From contig JAAVZX010000077.1 of assembly GCA_022791875.1 (NCBI GenBank), forward strand, positions 62,001 to 126,000: 64,000 nt of DNA. Direction: 5' to 3'. Each line of letters opens with the position of its first letter. Positions within the stretch are counted from its first letter, which is position 1. Positions 9,926 to 19,180 of the stretch are shown piece after piece. This DNA comes from Oscillibacter sp. (lineage in GTDB: Bacteria > Bacillota > Clostridia > Oscillospirales > Oscillospiraceae). The position numbers and the translations under genes were made by a program. The notes beneath the pieces are model-generated. The model did no database searches and had not been told where the DNA came from. It worked only from the letters and a program-made list of their open reading frames with translations.

Positions 9926-9944
9926 AACCATCCTCTAAAATGCA

Positions 9945-10045
9945 CCGTAGGGGACGCCGCCCTCGGCGTCCCGTCCTTCGCGCCCACCCTGTTTGCCTGA
10001 CATGCACCCCCGTAGGGGCGGGCCTCCGCGCCCGCCCATCCTCCG
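9945..10045. repeat. module D palindromic repeat, two copies
   Basis: gtaggggacgccgccctcggcgtcccg and gtaggggcgggcctccgcgcccgccc. Confidence 0.7.
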
Positions 10046-10157
10046 CGCCCCTGGCAATTGCAATGGATCGCTTTGACAGCCAAAACCGTCCATGCTATAA
10101 TTAACTTAGAAAATCACTATTTATGTATCGGGAGGACAGAAGGGAGGGTGCAATACA

Positions 10158-10598
10158 ATGCACGAAGAAGACCGCACAAACTACGCCTACTGGAAGCGCC
10201 CGTGGCACAAATGGATCGTTTTTGCGGCGGCTCTTATACAGCTCTGGCCTTTGTGGCAGAACATCCGGGAATATCACAGCATTTCCAACATGGGAATTCT
10301 CAGCGCCTCCGAATGGACAACCTATGCGCTGCAAAAAAATTGGCAGTGCGCCCTTAACGGATTTCTTTTTACCATGCTTTTGGGATGCTTTCTAATCGGT
10401 TTCTTTGTCCGAACCCAAAGAGAATCCAACTTAGCCAACGGTCTGCTTCTCCTGCTCCTGTCCCTCGCATGGGGCGCTGCAGGCATTGTGCTGCACCTGC
10501 TCTCGTCCCCCGGCAAAGCGCTGCAATGGTCCTTCATCCTGCTCATCGGCCTTGGAGGCGCCGTCTACAGCTTATCAAGTTATCGTAAAAACCATTAA
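10158..10598 (+). CDS. hypothetical membrane protein
   Basis: 146 aa with several hydrophobic segments (GFLFTMLLGCFLIGFFV, LLLLLSLAWGAAGIVLHLL). Confidence 0.65.
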   Translation: MHEEDRTNYAYWKRPWHKWIVFAAALIQLWPLWQNIREYHSISNMGILSASEWTTYALQKNWQCALNGFLFTMLLGCFLIGFFVRTQRESNLANGLLLLLLSLAWGAAGIVLHLLSSPGKALQWSFILLIGLGGAVYSLSSYRKNH

Positions 10599-10613
10599 AT
10601 ACAGACAGAGAGG

Positions 10614-11426
10614 ATGCCGCCTGTGATTACGCTGCACCTGAACGACGAGATCATCAAGAGCCTCAGCGGCCCCGAGCTGGAAATCCTCAAATACGCCTAC
10701 GAGCACACCGAGGATGTCCTGGGCATGAGCATCCAGCAGGTGGCGGCGGGGGTGGCCTACTCCCCCACCACCGTCCTGCGCTTCTGCAAGAAGCTGGGCT
10801 ACTCCGGCTTCGCGGAGTTCAAGTACGTCCTCCGGGCCCAGACCCGGGAGAAGGACACCCCCGTCTCCACCCGCTCCGGCCGCGCCTTCACCGCCGGTAT
10901 GATGCTGGACGCCCTCAGCGCCAACCTCCAGGCCACGTCGAAGCTGATCCGGGAGGAACAGCTTCTTCAAACGTTCCAATATTTAGAAAGCGGATGCCCT
11001 ATCTACCTGTGGTCCCCCGGGGGCCTGACATCGGTGGCGGTGGAGTATTTCGAGAAGCTCCTTCTGTCCATCGGGCGGCAGGAGGTGTACCTGGTGGAGT
11101 CGGTGAAAATGTTTGAGCAAATCCTGAAAAGCCTCACCCAGAAACCCCTGCTGATCCTGATCAGCACCTCCGGCAAGTACCCCACCACCATCCGCCTGGG
11201 AAAGCTGGGGCGCGTGAACGGGATACCGATCCTGGCCATCTCGCCCTATGCCAACAACGACGTTGCCGACTCGGCGGACATCAGCTTCCGTTTCTTCGCC
11301 ACCCAGCGGGAAAACCTGGGCGCGGAGTTCACCTCCCGCCTCCCCATCTTTTTCGTGATCAACATGATTATCCAGTGCTACCTGCGCTGGCGCGGGGAGG
11401 GCGAGAGCGATGCTTCCACTGTTTGA
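10614..11426 (+). CDS. MurR/RpiR family transcriptional regulator
   Basis: N-terminal HTH VLGMSIQQVAAGVAYSPTTVLRFCKKLGYSGFAEFKY and SIS-type C-terminal domain. Confidence 0.85.
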   Translation: MPPVITLHLNDEIIKSLSGPELEILKYAYEHTEDVLGMSIQQVAAGVAYSPTTVLRFCKKLGYSGFAEFKYVLRAQTREKDTPVSTRSGRAFTAGMMLDALSANLQATSKLIREEQLLQTFQYLESGCPIYLWSPGGLTSVAVEYFEKLLLSIGRQEVYLVESVKMFEQILKSLTQKPLLILISTSGKYPTTIRLGKLGRVNGIPILAISPYANNDVADSADISFRFFATQRENLGAEFTSRLPIFFVINMIIQCYLRWRGEGESDASTV

Positions 11427-12180
11427 AAAGGCCCGCGGCCTGCGCCTCACGGAGACGGAAACGTCCATTCTCCAATGGCTGGAGGCCCACCCGGCGGAGG
11501 CCGCGCGGATGAACCTGAGCGCCCTGTGCGCGGAGCTGTACACCTCCAACGCCACCATCGTCCGCTTCTGCCAGAAGCTGGGCCTCAGCGGCTTCAACGA
11601 CTTCAAGTACCAGCTCCGCCGGGAGCTCCAGCAGAGCGAGGCCAGCTTTTTCTACGCCGATACCTATGTGGACCGCGCCATTGCGCGTCTCGAGGACACC
11701 GTGGCCTCCCTGGACCTCCGGCAGCTGGAGGAAATCACGGAACTGCTGACCTCTGGCCGTCCCCTGTACATCTACGGCACCAACCTGAGCGCCCTCCCCG
11801 CGCGGTATCTGCAAATCGTGCTGAACTCCCTGGACTACCCGTCGATTCTGATTGAATGGCGGAATCTGCTGAATGGCCTGGTTTCCAATATGCGGGAGGA
11901 CGCGATCCTCCTGGTGATCAGCGCAAAGGGGAACGCGGAGCGGTATTTGCAGGCGTTTCAGGAGGCGCGGAAGCGGGGGCTGACCACGATTCTGCTGACC
12001 TGTTCCGCGGAGTCGCCGCTGATTCCGTACGGCACGATTGCGGTTTGTACCAGCGACCAGCGGGAGGAATTCAATAATACGGACGTGAACCCGCGCCTGG
12101 GCTTCTTCACGGTGATCCAGATCCTGATCGAGCTGGCGGCGGAGAAGAAAAAGCCCGGCGGGGATACGAAAAAAGTGTGA
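11410..12180 (+). CDS. MurR/RpiR family transcriptional regulator
   Basis: MNLSALCAELYTSNATIVRFCQKLGLSGFNDFKYQLRREL; overlaps previous gene by 17 bp. Confidence 0.87.
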   Translation: MLPLFEKARGLRLTETETSILQWLEAHPAEAARMNLSALCAELYTSNATIVRFCQKLGLSGFNDFKYQLRRELQQSEASFFYADTYVDRAIARLEDTVASLDLRQLEEITELLTSGRPLYIYGTNLSALPARYLQIVLNSLDYPSILIEWRNLLNGLVSNMREDAILLVISAKGNAERYLQAFQEARKRGLTTILLTCSAESPLIPYGTIAVCTSDQREEFNNTDVNPRLGFFTVIQILIELAAEKKKPGGDTKKV

Positions 12181-12193
12181 GGGGGTACGTACT

Positions 12194-12613
12194 GTGCAGG
12201 AACGGGAGAGCGTGATTCGCCTCTGGTTCGAGATGTGGCTTCAAGGGAAGGACCTGGGGATCGACGAGATTTTCACAGAGGATGCCGTTTACATTGAAAG
12301 CTGGGGGCCGGAATACGCGGGCCGCAAGGCGGTGAAGCACTGGTTTACGGAATGGAACGGACGGGGCCGGGTTGCCGTGTGGGAAATCAGGCAGTTTTTT
12401 CACAAGGGGAGCCAGACCGTTGTGGAATGGTACTTCAAAGACCAAATGAACGACGGCACGGCGGAGGAATTCGACGGAATGACGCTCGTTGAATGGACAG
12501 ACGGCGGCAAAATCAAGTTCCTGAAAGAGTTCGGCTGCAACCTGAACCGCTACAACCCCTACCAGCACGGCGCTGCACCGCAGTTCAGGGACGAGAAAGC
12601 GAAGTGGTTCTGA
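12194..12613 (+). CDS. nuclear transport factor 2 / SnoaL-like protein
   Basis: ESVIRLWFEMWLQGKDLGIDEIFTEDAVYIESWGPEYAGRKAVKHWF. Confidence 0.65.
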   Translation: MQERESVIRLWFEMWLQGKDLGIDEIFTEDAVYIESWGPEYAGRKAVKHWFTEWNGRGRVAVWEIRQFFHKGSQTVVEWYFKDQMNDGTAEEFDGMTLVEWTDGGKIKFLKEFGCNLNRYNPYQHGAAPQFRDEKAKWF

Positions 12614-12633
12614 GGCACAGACGGAGGCACGGC

Positions 12634-12721
12634 AGGTTAAAAACATTTCACATATCCTCTTGACACGGCACAGGCCGTGTGATATATTTATAATGCAATA
12701 GGTTAAAAATATATCACACGG
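12634..12721. promoter_or_regulatory. promoter with perfect 13-bp inverted repeat operator and an additional half-site
   Basis: TTGACA 12660-12665, 17 nt, TATATT 12683-12688; gtgtgatatattt (12677-12689) / aaatatatcacac (12707-12719); related ggttaaaaacatttcaca upstream. Confidence 0.8.
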
Positions 12722-12732
12722 AGGAATGGAAT

Positions 12733-13137
12733 ATGAAATCGAAGGTCACACTCAAGGAAATCGTAGCAACCAAGATCATCTACGCCCTGCTTCTGGCCTG
12801 CTATTACTGGATGTGGGCGCGGCGGGACTGGCACGATTATTATGAAACCATCCAGAATACGGTGGTTGTATTCACAATTGTGTTTTTCCTGCTGCGGGCA
12901 GGCCGCATCCGCAAGTACAGCAAGGAAGAAAAGGACGAGCTTGCAATTCATAATTTGCTGCGTGCGGATTCCATCGGGCTAAAGGTTATGACAGCGGCCA
13001 CGATTGTGATTGCATTTGCATGTGCGGTAGGGGCCGTCAGCGGAACGGCGGCAGGCTATGCGCTGGTGGGTATGGTTTTTGCGTTAGCCGTCATCAGATT
13101 CATGATTTTTTGTATTATGGACAGTAAAGGAGTCTAG
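12733..13137 (+). CDS. small integral membrane protein (DUF2178/DUF3796-like partner of XRE regulator)
   Basis: Hydrophobic segments; followed directly by XRE gene; RBS ggagg. Confidence 0.65.
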   Translation: MKSKVTLKEIVATKIIYALLLACYYWMWARRDWHDYYETIQNTVVVFTIVFFLLRAGRIRKYSKEEKDELAIHNLLRADSIGLKVMTAATIVIAFACAVGAVSGTAAGYALVGMVFALAVIRFMIFCIMDSKGV

Positions 13138-13138
13138 T

Positions 13139-13342
13139 ATGGCCCTCAAGACGAAGGTCAAGGAGTATCGGGAAAAAGCGGGATTGAAGCAAAGCGAGCT
13201 GGCGGAGCTGGTCCACGCGCGGCGGGAGACGATTGTGCATCTGGAAAGTGGGCGGTATAACCCGTCGCTGAGGCTGGCAATGGAGATTGCCAAGGTCTTC
13301 CAGGCGACGGTGGAGGAACTGTTTGAGTTTACGGATGAGTAA
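13139..13342 (+). CDS. XRE-family HTH regulator (67 aa)
   Basis: VKEYREKAGLKQSELAELVHARRETIVHLESGRYNPSLRLAMEIAKVF. Confidence 0.9.
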   Translation: MALKTKVKEYREKAGLKQSELAELVHARRETIVHLESGRYNPSLRLAMEIAKVFQATVEELFEFTDE

Positions 13343-13352
13343 AAATGAACAT

Positions 13353-13498
13353 AAAAAACGGACTCCGTTGGAGTCCGTTTTTTACGCAGGTCCCACGTTA
13401 CCGTGTGACAGGCTTTCGCGCTTACCAGAGTATAGAGCGGTACTAAAAAGTTCTTTTTTCGGTTCCTTTTTTCTTTCAAGAAAAAAGGAACAGCCCCC
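13353..13498. repeat. modules C+B (inverted) copy 3, between convergent genes
   Basis: aacggactccgttggagtccgttttttt ... cacgttaccgtgtgaca ... ggttccttttttctttcaagaaaaaaggaac. Confidence 0.75.
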
Positions 13499-13501
13499 GC
13501 A

Positions 13502-13888
13502 TTACTCCTCGCCCATAGGCGCACCGCACTGCGGGCAGAACTTACTGTCGGACTCCGCGCCGCAGATGGGGCACTTCTTCCCAACGGGAGCGGGCTCCTC
13601 CTCGACGGCGGGTTCTTCCTTCACGGGGCGGCTGGCTTCCAGCTCGGCGATTTTCGCCTTGGAAGTGTTGACGGCCTCCACAGTCTCCTTTACGGCCTCG
13701 GGGATCTCCCCCTCGAACTCGTTCACGAACCACTCGCCGATGATGCGGTAATTCTTCTCGATCTCCCGCTGCTCTCCGGCGATGGCCACGTTAATCTTCA
13801 CCTGCTCGGCGGCGTCCTTCGTCCGGTCCGCGGCCATGCTCGCTACGTCCTTCGCCTTTTTGGTCAGTTCATCAAACGAAAATCCCAT
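13502..13888 (-). CDS. zinc-ribbon domain protein
   Basis: C-terminal CPICGAESDSKFCPQCG. Confidence 0.8.
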   Translation of the reverse strand: MGFSFDELTKKAKDVASMAADRTKDAAEQVKINVAIAGEQREIEKNYRIIGEWFVNEFEGEIPEAVKETVEAVNTSKAKIAELEASRPVKEEPAVEEEPAPVGKKCPICGAESDSKFCPQCGAPMGEE

Positions 13889-14034
13889 GATAATTCCCCT
13901 TTCATATTTTAGCCTCGCGGCCTGGTTCCTGTTTTAGGTAAACGACTCCCTGTTGGGTCTGGCCCTCCGGCTGGGCCACTATAAGGTCTAGTATAGCGCA
14001 TTTCCCCGCGGAACGCAACAAAATTTCCGTATGT

Positions 14035-15540
14035 TTACACTTCGTTTTCAATCCAGCGCCTGGCCCGCTCCACGGCCCGCCGCCACTGCCTGCAATCCTC
14101 CCTGCAAGCGGCCTCGTCCCGCTGGGGCATGAACACGAACTGGCTCCGCCGCAGGTGTTCCAACTCCTCCAGTTCGCTCCACACGCCCGCCGCCAGGCCC
14201 GCCAGCGCCGCCGCGCCGAAGGCGGTCGTCTCCACCTGGGCGGGGCGGTCCACCGGGATGCGGAGCAAATCCGCCTGGGTCTGCATCAGGATATTGCTCA
14301 CCGAGGCCCCGCCGTCCACACGCAGGACCGTCAGCGGGCAGGTTCGGTTCATCATCTCCACCAGGTCCGCCACCTGGAACGCGATGCAGTCCAGGACGGC
14401 TCGGGCGATATGGGCGCGGGTGCTCCCCCGGGTCAGGCCCACGATGGTCCCGCGGGCGTACATGTCCCAGTACGGGGCACCCAGGCCCGTGAAGGCCGGG
14501 ACCACGAACACGCCCCCCGACGACGGCACACTCTCCGCCAGGCGGTCGCACTCCGGCGCGGAGCCGATGAGTCCCAGCTCGTCCCGCAGCCACTGGATGG
14601 TGCTGCCAGCGTTGAACACGCTGCCCTCCAGGGCATACACAGTTTTTCCGCTCACGGACCAGCCCACCGACGTCACCAGGCCCTCCGGCGGTTCCGCCGC
14701 CGTCCCGCCCACGTTCATCAGGGTGAAGCAGCCGGTGCCGTAGGTATTCTTCGCCTGGCCGGGCGCGAAGCAGGCTTGACCGAACAGGGCCGCGGGCTGG
14801 TCCCCGGCGCTTCCGCAGATGGGGATGCCTGCCAGGGCCTCCAGGCCTGGAATGCCCGCCGCCACGTGCCCGAAGACCTCGCTGTTGGGCCGCGGCTCCG
14901 GCAGGAGGGACCGGGGGACCCGCAGCGCTTTGCAGAGGTCATCGTCCCAGGCCAGGGTGTGGATGTTGAAGAGCATGGTCCGGGAGGCGTTGGAGTAATC
15001 GGTTACGTGGACCTTGCCGCCGGTGAGGTTCCAGATGAGCCAGCTGTCCACGGTGCCCGCGCACAGCTCGCCCCGCTCCGCCCGCGCCCGTGCGCCCGGC
15101 ACGTTGTCCAGGAGCCATTGCAGCTTCGTGCCGGAGAAGTACGCGTCGATCAGGAGGCCCGTTTTCTCCGCCACCGCCGGACCCAGCCCCGCGGCTTTCA
15201 GCCCGTCGCAGATTCCCGCCGTCCGGCGGCACTGCCACACGATTGCGTTGCACACCGGACGCCCCGTGGCCCGCTCCCACAGCAGGGTCGTCTCCCGCTG
15301 GTTCGTGATGCCCAGGGCGGCGATCTGCTTCGGGTCGATGTGGGCCGCGTCCACGGCCTCCGCCAGGGCACGCTTTTCCGTGGCCCAGATTTCCAGCGGG
15401 TCGTGCTCCACCCACCCCGGCTGGGGGTAGATCTGGCGGAACGGGTACTGCACCCGCGCTCCGATCTCACCCGCCTGGTTGAACAGGATGGCGCGGGAAC
15501 TGGTAGTGCCCTGGTCCAGGGCGGCGATGTAGGCGTCCAT
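14035..15540 (-). CDS. glpK: glycerol kinase
   Basis: ALDQGTTSSRAILF, GITNQRETT, TGLLIDAYFSGTKLQWLLDN, LRVDGGASVSN. Confidence 0.95.
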   Translation of the reverse strand: MDAYIAALDQGTTSSRAILFNQAGEIGARVQYPFRQIYPQPGWVEHDPLEIWATEKRALAEAVDAAHIDPKQIAALGITNQRETTLLWERATGRPVCNAIVWQCRRTAGICDGLKAAGLGPAVAEKTGLLIDAYFSGTKLQWLLDNVPGARARAERGELCAGTVDSWLIWNLTGGKVHVTDYSNASRTMLFNIHTLAWDDDLCKALRVPRSLLPEPRPNSEVFGHVAAGIPGLEALAGIPICGSAGDQPAALFGQACFAPGQAKNTYGTGCFTLMNVGGTAAEPPEGLVTSVGWSVSGKTVYALEGSVFNAGSTIQWLRDELGLIGSAPECDRLAESVPSSGGVFVVPAFTGLGAPYWDMYARGTIVGLTRGSTRAHIARAVLDCIAFQVADLVEMMNRTCPLTVLRVDGGASVSNILMQTQADLLRIPVDRPAQVETTAFGAAALAGLAAGVWSELEELEHLRRSQFVFMPQRDEAACREDCRQWRRAVERARRWIENEV

Positions 15541-15604
15541 AGGCGTCTTCCTCTTTCTTTGTCAATTCAAAGCGTATATAAATGCAAAATTTTTACAGTA
15601 TGTA

Positions 15605-16468
15605 TTACACTTTTGGCGTGTTGATACCGATTTCCAGCGTCTTTTCCGCCAGGTATTCCTCCAGGCAGAGCCCGCTGTCCCGCATTTCAAGCGCCGCCTC
15701 GCGCCCCACGTAGCGGTAGTGCCATGGCTCGTAGTAGATGCCGGTGACATCTTTTTTGTCGTCGGGGTAGCGCAGGATGAAGCCGTACTCCCAGCAGTGC
15801 TCCATAAGCCACTTCTGCTCCGCGGTCTTCTCCTGCCGCCGGGTCAGCCCCTGGTAGGACGTGGCCACGATGTCCAGCGCCAGCCCCGTATGGTGCTCGC
15901 TGGTCCCCGGCACGGCCACCCAGTGCGCCGCCTCCACAGCGGCCGTTTCAGACCCGTAGCCAGCGTTCCGCAGTCGCGCGACTTTATTATTGTAGAGCCG
16001 CTTCTGCGTCCCCCGGCTTCGGTAGGCCGAGCAAATCTTAGGAGCCAGCCCTTCCCCACGGCACGCTTCAAGCATGTCCATCAAATCATCGTAAATCCGC
16101 GCGTCCACCGACATCCCGTTCGGCAAAGCCCGCAGTTCCACCTGAAAATTCTCGTCCAGCTCACACCAGGCGTTGACCAGAATCAGTTTCCAAGCCTCCC
16201 CGCTCTCCGCCCCCAGCGCCTCCGGCCCCGCCGGAGCCTTCTCCAAAACCTCCGCCGGCTCAAGTTCCTCCAACTCAAGAAACATCCGCGGATCAGCCTT
16301 TTTCAGCCCCGCCGCCCACACGCCATTCCAAAGCATCAACGGCGCCATCAGCGCCGCCCCCAACCGTTTCCAAGCACCCACAATCAAGTTCCTTTCCGCC
16401 CCCAGGGCCCGTACAAATTCACCTACCCATTGTACCGGATTCCCCCCGCAAAAACAAGCCCCCTGCAT
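15605..16468 (-). CDS. M15 family D-alanyl-D-alanine carboxypeptidase (VanY-like)
   Basis: SAYRSRGTQKRLYNNKV, GTSEHHTGLALDI, EPWHYRYVG motifs; N-terminus uncertain. Confidence 0.87.
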   Translation of the reverse strand: MQGACFCGGNPVQWVGEFVRALGAERNLIVGAWKRLGAALMAPLMLWNGVWAAGLKKADPRMFLELEELEPAEVLEKAPAGPEALGAESGEAWKLILVNAWCELDENFQVELRALPNGMSVDARIYDDLMDMLEACRGEGLAPKICSAYRSRGTQKRLYNNKVARLRNAGYGSETAAVEAAHWVAVPGTSEHHTGLALDIVATSYQGLTRRQEKTAEQKWLMEHCWEYGFILRYPDDKKDVTGIYYEPWHYRYVGREAALEMRDSGLCLEEYLAEKTLEIGINTPKV

Positions 16469-16502
16469 GAACTGTCACCCTTTTGTAAACTTTACGGTGC
16501 CC

Positions 16503-16580
16503 CGCCCGCGGGGGACGGGGGGCCTCCGGCGGCCAGGGGAAACAGTTTCCCCTGGACCCCGCTAACTGGGCCTTTTTTGT
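16503..16580. repeat. module A variant copy 2
   Basis: gggggacggggggcctccggcggccaggggaaacagtttcccctggacccc. Confidence 0.75.
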
Positions 16581-16660
16581 ACTTTCTGCTTTCCTTTTAG
16601 TTGTTTCTGTGCTATAATATTACCAATTGTAGCTCTTACCACGAAAGGAGTTGCGCTGCT

Positions 16661-18103
16661 GTGTTACGGAAAATAACTTCTTTTACCATACTTATAGCGC
16701 TTTTGGCCGCTCTGGTTCTTCCCACATCCGCCGCCGTTTCCCTGAAAACGAAAGCGGTGCCCGTTGCCGCGAAAACGGCCAACGTGCCCACCCTGGCCGT
16801 GCCGTCCCTCTGCGGCGCATTGCGGGTAAAAGGGACACACTTGACAGACCAATCCGGCACCCCCGTCCAGCTCCGGGGCGTCAGCACCCACGGGCTGGCC
16901 TGGTATCCCGCCTACGTCAACGAGGACTGCTTTCGCCAGCTCCGCCAGGAGTGGCACGCCAACGCCGTCCGCCTTGCCCTCTACACGGAGGAATACGGCG
17001 GCTACTGCTCCGGCGGCGACCGCGCCGCCCTAAATGCCCTCATCGACAAGGGAATCGCCTGCGCCGCCGCCCAAGACCTATACGTTATCGTCGACTGGCA
17101 CATCCTCTCCGACGGCGACCCCAACCGCCACCTCGACGACGCCAAGCAGTTCTTCTCCGACCTCTCCGCCCGTTACGCCGGCTGCCCCAACATCCTCTAC
17201 GAAATCTGTAACGAGCCCAACGGCGGCGTCACCTGGCCCGCGATCAAGCGCTACGCCGAAGCCGTCATCCCCGCCATCCGCGCCCACGACAAGGATTCCG
17301 TGATTCTCGTCGGCACTCCCAACTGGTCCCAGTTCGTCGATCAAGCCGCCGCGGACCCCATCACAGGCTATGATAATATTATGTATACCCTCCACTTCTA
17401 CGCCGCCACCCACACCGACGCCCTCCGCAATACCATGACCGCCGCCCTCGCCAAGGGACTCCCCATGTTCGTCTCCGAGTTCGGCATCTGTGACGCCAGT
17501 GGCAGCGGCGCGATCAACGAGCCCCAGGCCAACGCCTGGATCAACCTCCTGGACCGCAATCAGATCAGCTATATCGCCTGGAACCTCTCCAACAAGGCGG
17601 AAACCTCCGCCCTCATCCGCAGCGACTGCCAAAAGACCTCCAATTTCAAGCCAGAGGACCTAAGCGTCTCCGGCCAATGGCTTCGTAAGACCCTCACCCG
17701 CCGCCCCGAGCAAATACCCACTGTAATTCCCGGCACCGTCCCCGCCCCTGTACCCGCACCCACGCCGCCCCCCGCACCGTCAACCTCAGCAGCCCCCGCC
17801 CACAGTGCCTCCACGGTCTCCCTGCAAAACCAATGGCCCTCCAACGGCGGGACCTGCTATCAATACGCCCTCACCGTCCACAACCCCGCCGCGGCCCCAT
17901 ACAGCAGCTGGGAAGTCACCGTGACGTTCAGCACCCCCGTCACCCTCCAGGACAGCTGGAACGGCAATTACACCGTCTCCGGCAATACGCTTCGTATAAC
18001 TTCCAAGGATTATAACGGCGCGATCTCCGCAGGCGGGACCCTGGAGGGCGTGGGCTTCATCGTGAAGGGCGGCGCGGGGCTGAAAGTCGTGAGCTGCACC
18101 TAA
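16661..18103 (+). CDS. GH5 family endoglucanase with C-terminal CBM2-like domain (secreted)
   Basis: GTG 16661 with AAAGGAG; signal peptide; LYVIVDWHILSDGDPN, NILYEICNEPNG, FVSEFG catalytic motifs; Pro-rich linker then CBM2-like SWEVTVTFSTPVTLQDSWNGNYTVSGNTLRIT. Confidence 0.9.
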   Translation: MLRKITSFTILIALLAALVLPTSAAVSLKTKAVPVAAKTANVPTLAVPSLCGALRVKGTHLTDQSGTPVQLRGVSTHGLAWYPAYVNEDCFRQLRQEWHANAVRLALYTEEYGGYCSGGDRAALNALIDKGIACAAAQDLYVIVDWHILSDGDPNRHLDDAKQFFSDLSARYAGCPNILYEICNEPNGGVTWPAIKRYAEAVIPAIRAHDKDSVILVGTPNWSQFVDQAAADPITGYDNIMYTLHFYAATHTDALRNTMTAALAKGLPMFVSEFGICDASGSGAINEPQANAWINLLDRNQISYIAWNLSNKAETSALIRSDCQKTSNFKPEDLSVSGQWLRKTLTRRPEQIPTVIPGTVPAPVPAPTPPPAPSTSAAPAHSASTVSLQNQWPSNGGTCYQYALTVHNPAAAPYSSWEVTVTFSTPVTLQDSWNGNYTVSGNTLRITSKDYNGAISAGGTLEGVGFIVKGGAGLKVVSCT

Positions 18104-18130
18104 AAAGAGGCAGAAAAACGGCGGAAGCGC

Positions 18131-18158
18131 TTGCCATTTTCCAATACTTTGATATAAT
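18131..18158 (+). promoter_or_regulatory. sigma-A promoter upstream of SprA-like gene
   Basis: TTGCCA - 16 nt - TATAAT. Confidence 0.6.
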
Positions 18159-18191
18159 AGAGGTATCAGAGCACAGAACGAGGTGATTGTT

Positions 18192-18995
18192 ATGATCAAC
18201 GGAATCTCCGGCATCAGTCTGTACACCCGGTCCCCGTATTACAGCGTAGGGGCGGTCCAGCGGGCTGGCGGAGCACAGAGGACGGCCCCGGTGGAGAAGA
18301 CGGCCCCCGTTCAGGCCCCCACGCCCGCCCAGTATGCCGACGCGGCCCAGAAGACCGGCGGGGCGCAGAAAGCGGGCGGCGTATGGACAGCCCAGCGGAC
18401 GCCCTCTCCGGAAACCCCGGTCCAGCCCGTAACCCCGGTAAAGGCGCTGAACGGCGGCGAGCAGAGCACCGCAAAGCTGGGCCTCCCGGTCCAACTGGGC
18501 GCGGACCCGGCGGAAATGGCGGTACGGATGCGCATTCAGTACGTAGACCCGGAGGATTTGAAGCCTCAGCAGGTGATGAACCAGGAAGAGGAAGTCCCGC
18601 CGGAGGAGCAGCTTGGCGCGGAGGGCGCCCAGGCGGCTCTGGAGGAGGGCGAATGCCAGACCTGCAAGGAGCGCAAGTACCAGGACGAGTCTGACGACAT
18701 GGGCGTCTCCTACCAGACCCCCACAAACATTGCCCCCGATCAGGCGGCGTCCGCGGTCCGCGGCCATGAAATGGAGCACGTCTACCGCGAGCAGGCGAAA
18801 GCCGAGCGTGAAGACCGCAAGGTGATCAGCCAAAGCGTCACCATCCACACAGCGATCTGCCCCGAATGCGGCAAAGCCTACGTCTCCGGCGGCACCACCC
18901 GCACCACCACCGCCGCCAAGCAAGACACCGTCCAAGCCGCCCAGCAAGCCCAACAAGAGCAATCCCGCCGCACCCCCTTCTCCGCAGTAGCCTAA
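18192..18995 (+). CDS. putative metalloprotease, SprA-related / CJM1_0395 family
   Basis: HExxH-type GHEMEHVYREQAKAE plus C-terminal CPECGKAYVSGGTTRT. Confidence 0.75.
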   Translation: MINGISGISLYTRSPYYSVGAVQRAGGAQRTAPVEKTAPVQAPTPAQYADAAQKTGGAQKAGGVWTAQRTPSPETPVQPVTPVKALNGGEQSTAKLGLPVQLGADPAEMAVRMRIQYVDPEDLKPQQVMNQEEEVPPEEQLGAEGAQAALEEGECQTCKERKYQDESDDMGVSYQTPTNIAPDQAASAVRGHEMEHVYREQAKAEREDRKVISQSVTIHTAICPECGKAYVSGGTTRTTTAAKQDTVQAAQQAQQEQSRRTPFSAVA

Positions 18996-19002
18996 AAACG
19001 AA

Positions 19003-19035
19003 AATCCCCCAGACCACCAGGTCCGGGGGTTTTTT
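19003..19035 (+). terminator. intrinsic terminator
   Basis: aatcccccagacc-acca-ggtccgggggtttttt. Confidence 0.75.
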
Positions 19036-19065
19036 CATAAACACGCAAAGCACCCAAACAAAGCC

Positions 19066-19162
19066 CGATCTGCCAGGGTCCAGGGAGGCGCCTGCCTCCC
19101 TGGTGGGAGGCCAGAGGGCAAAGCCCTCTGGCCGCCGGAGGCCCCCCGTCCCCCCGCGGGGA
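19066..19162. repeat. module A inverted copy 3
   Basis: gatctgccagggtccagggaggcgcctgcctccctggtgggaggccagagggcaaagccctctggccgccggaggccccccgtc. Confidence 0.85.
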
Positions 19163-19180
19163 CAGCACGCACTCACAAAC

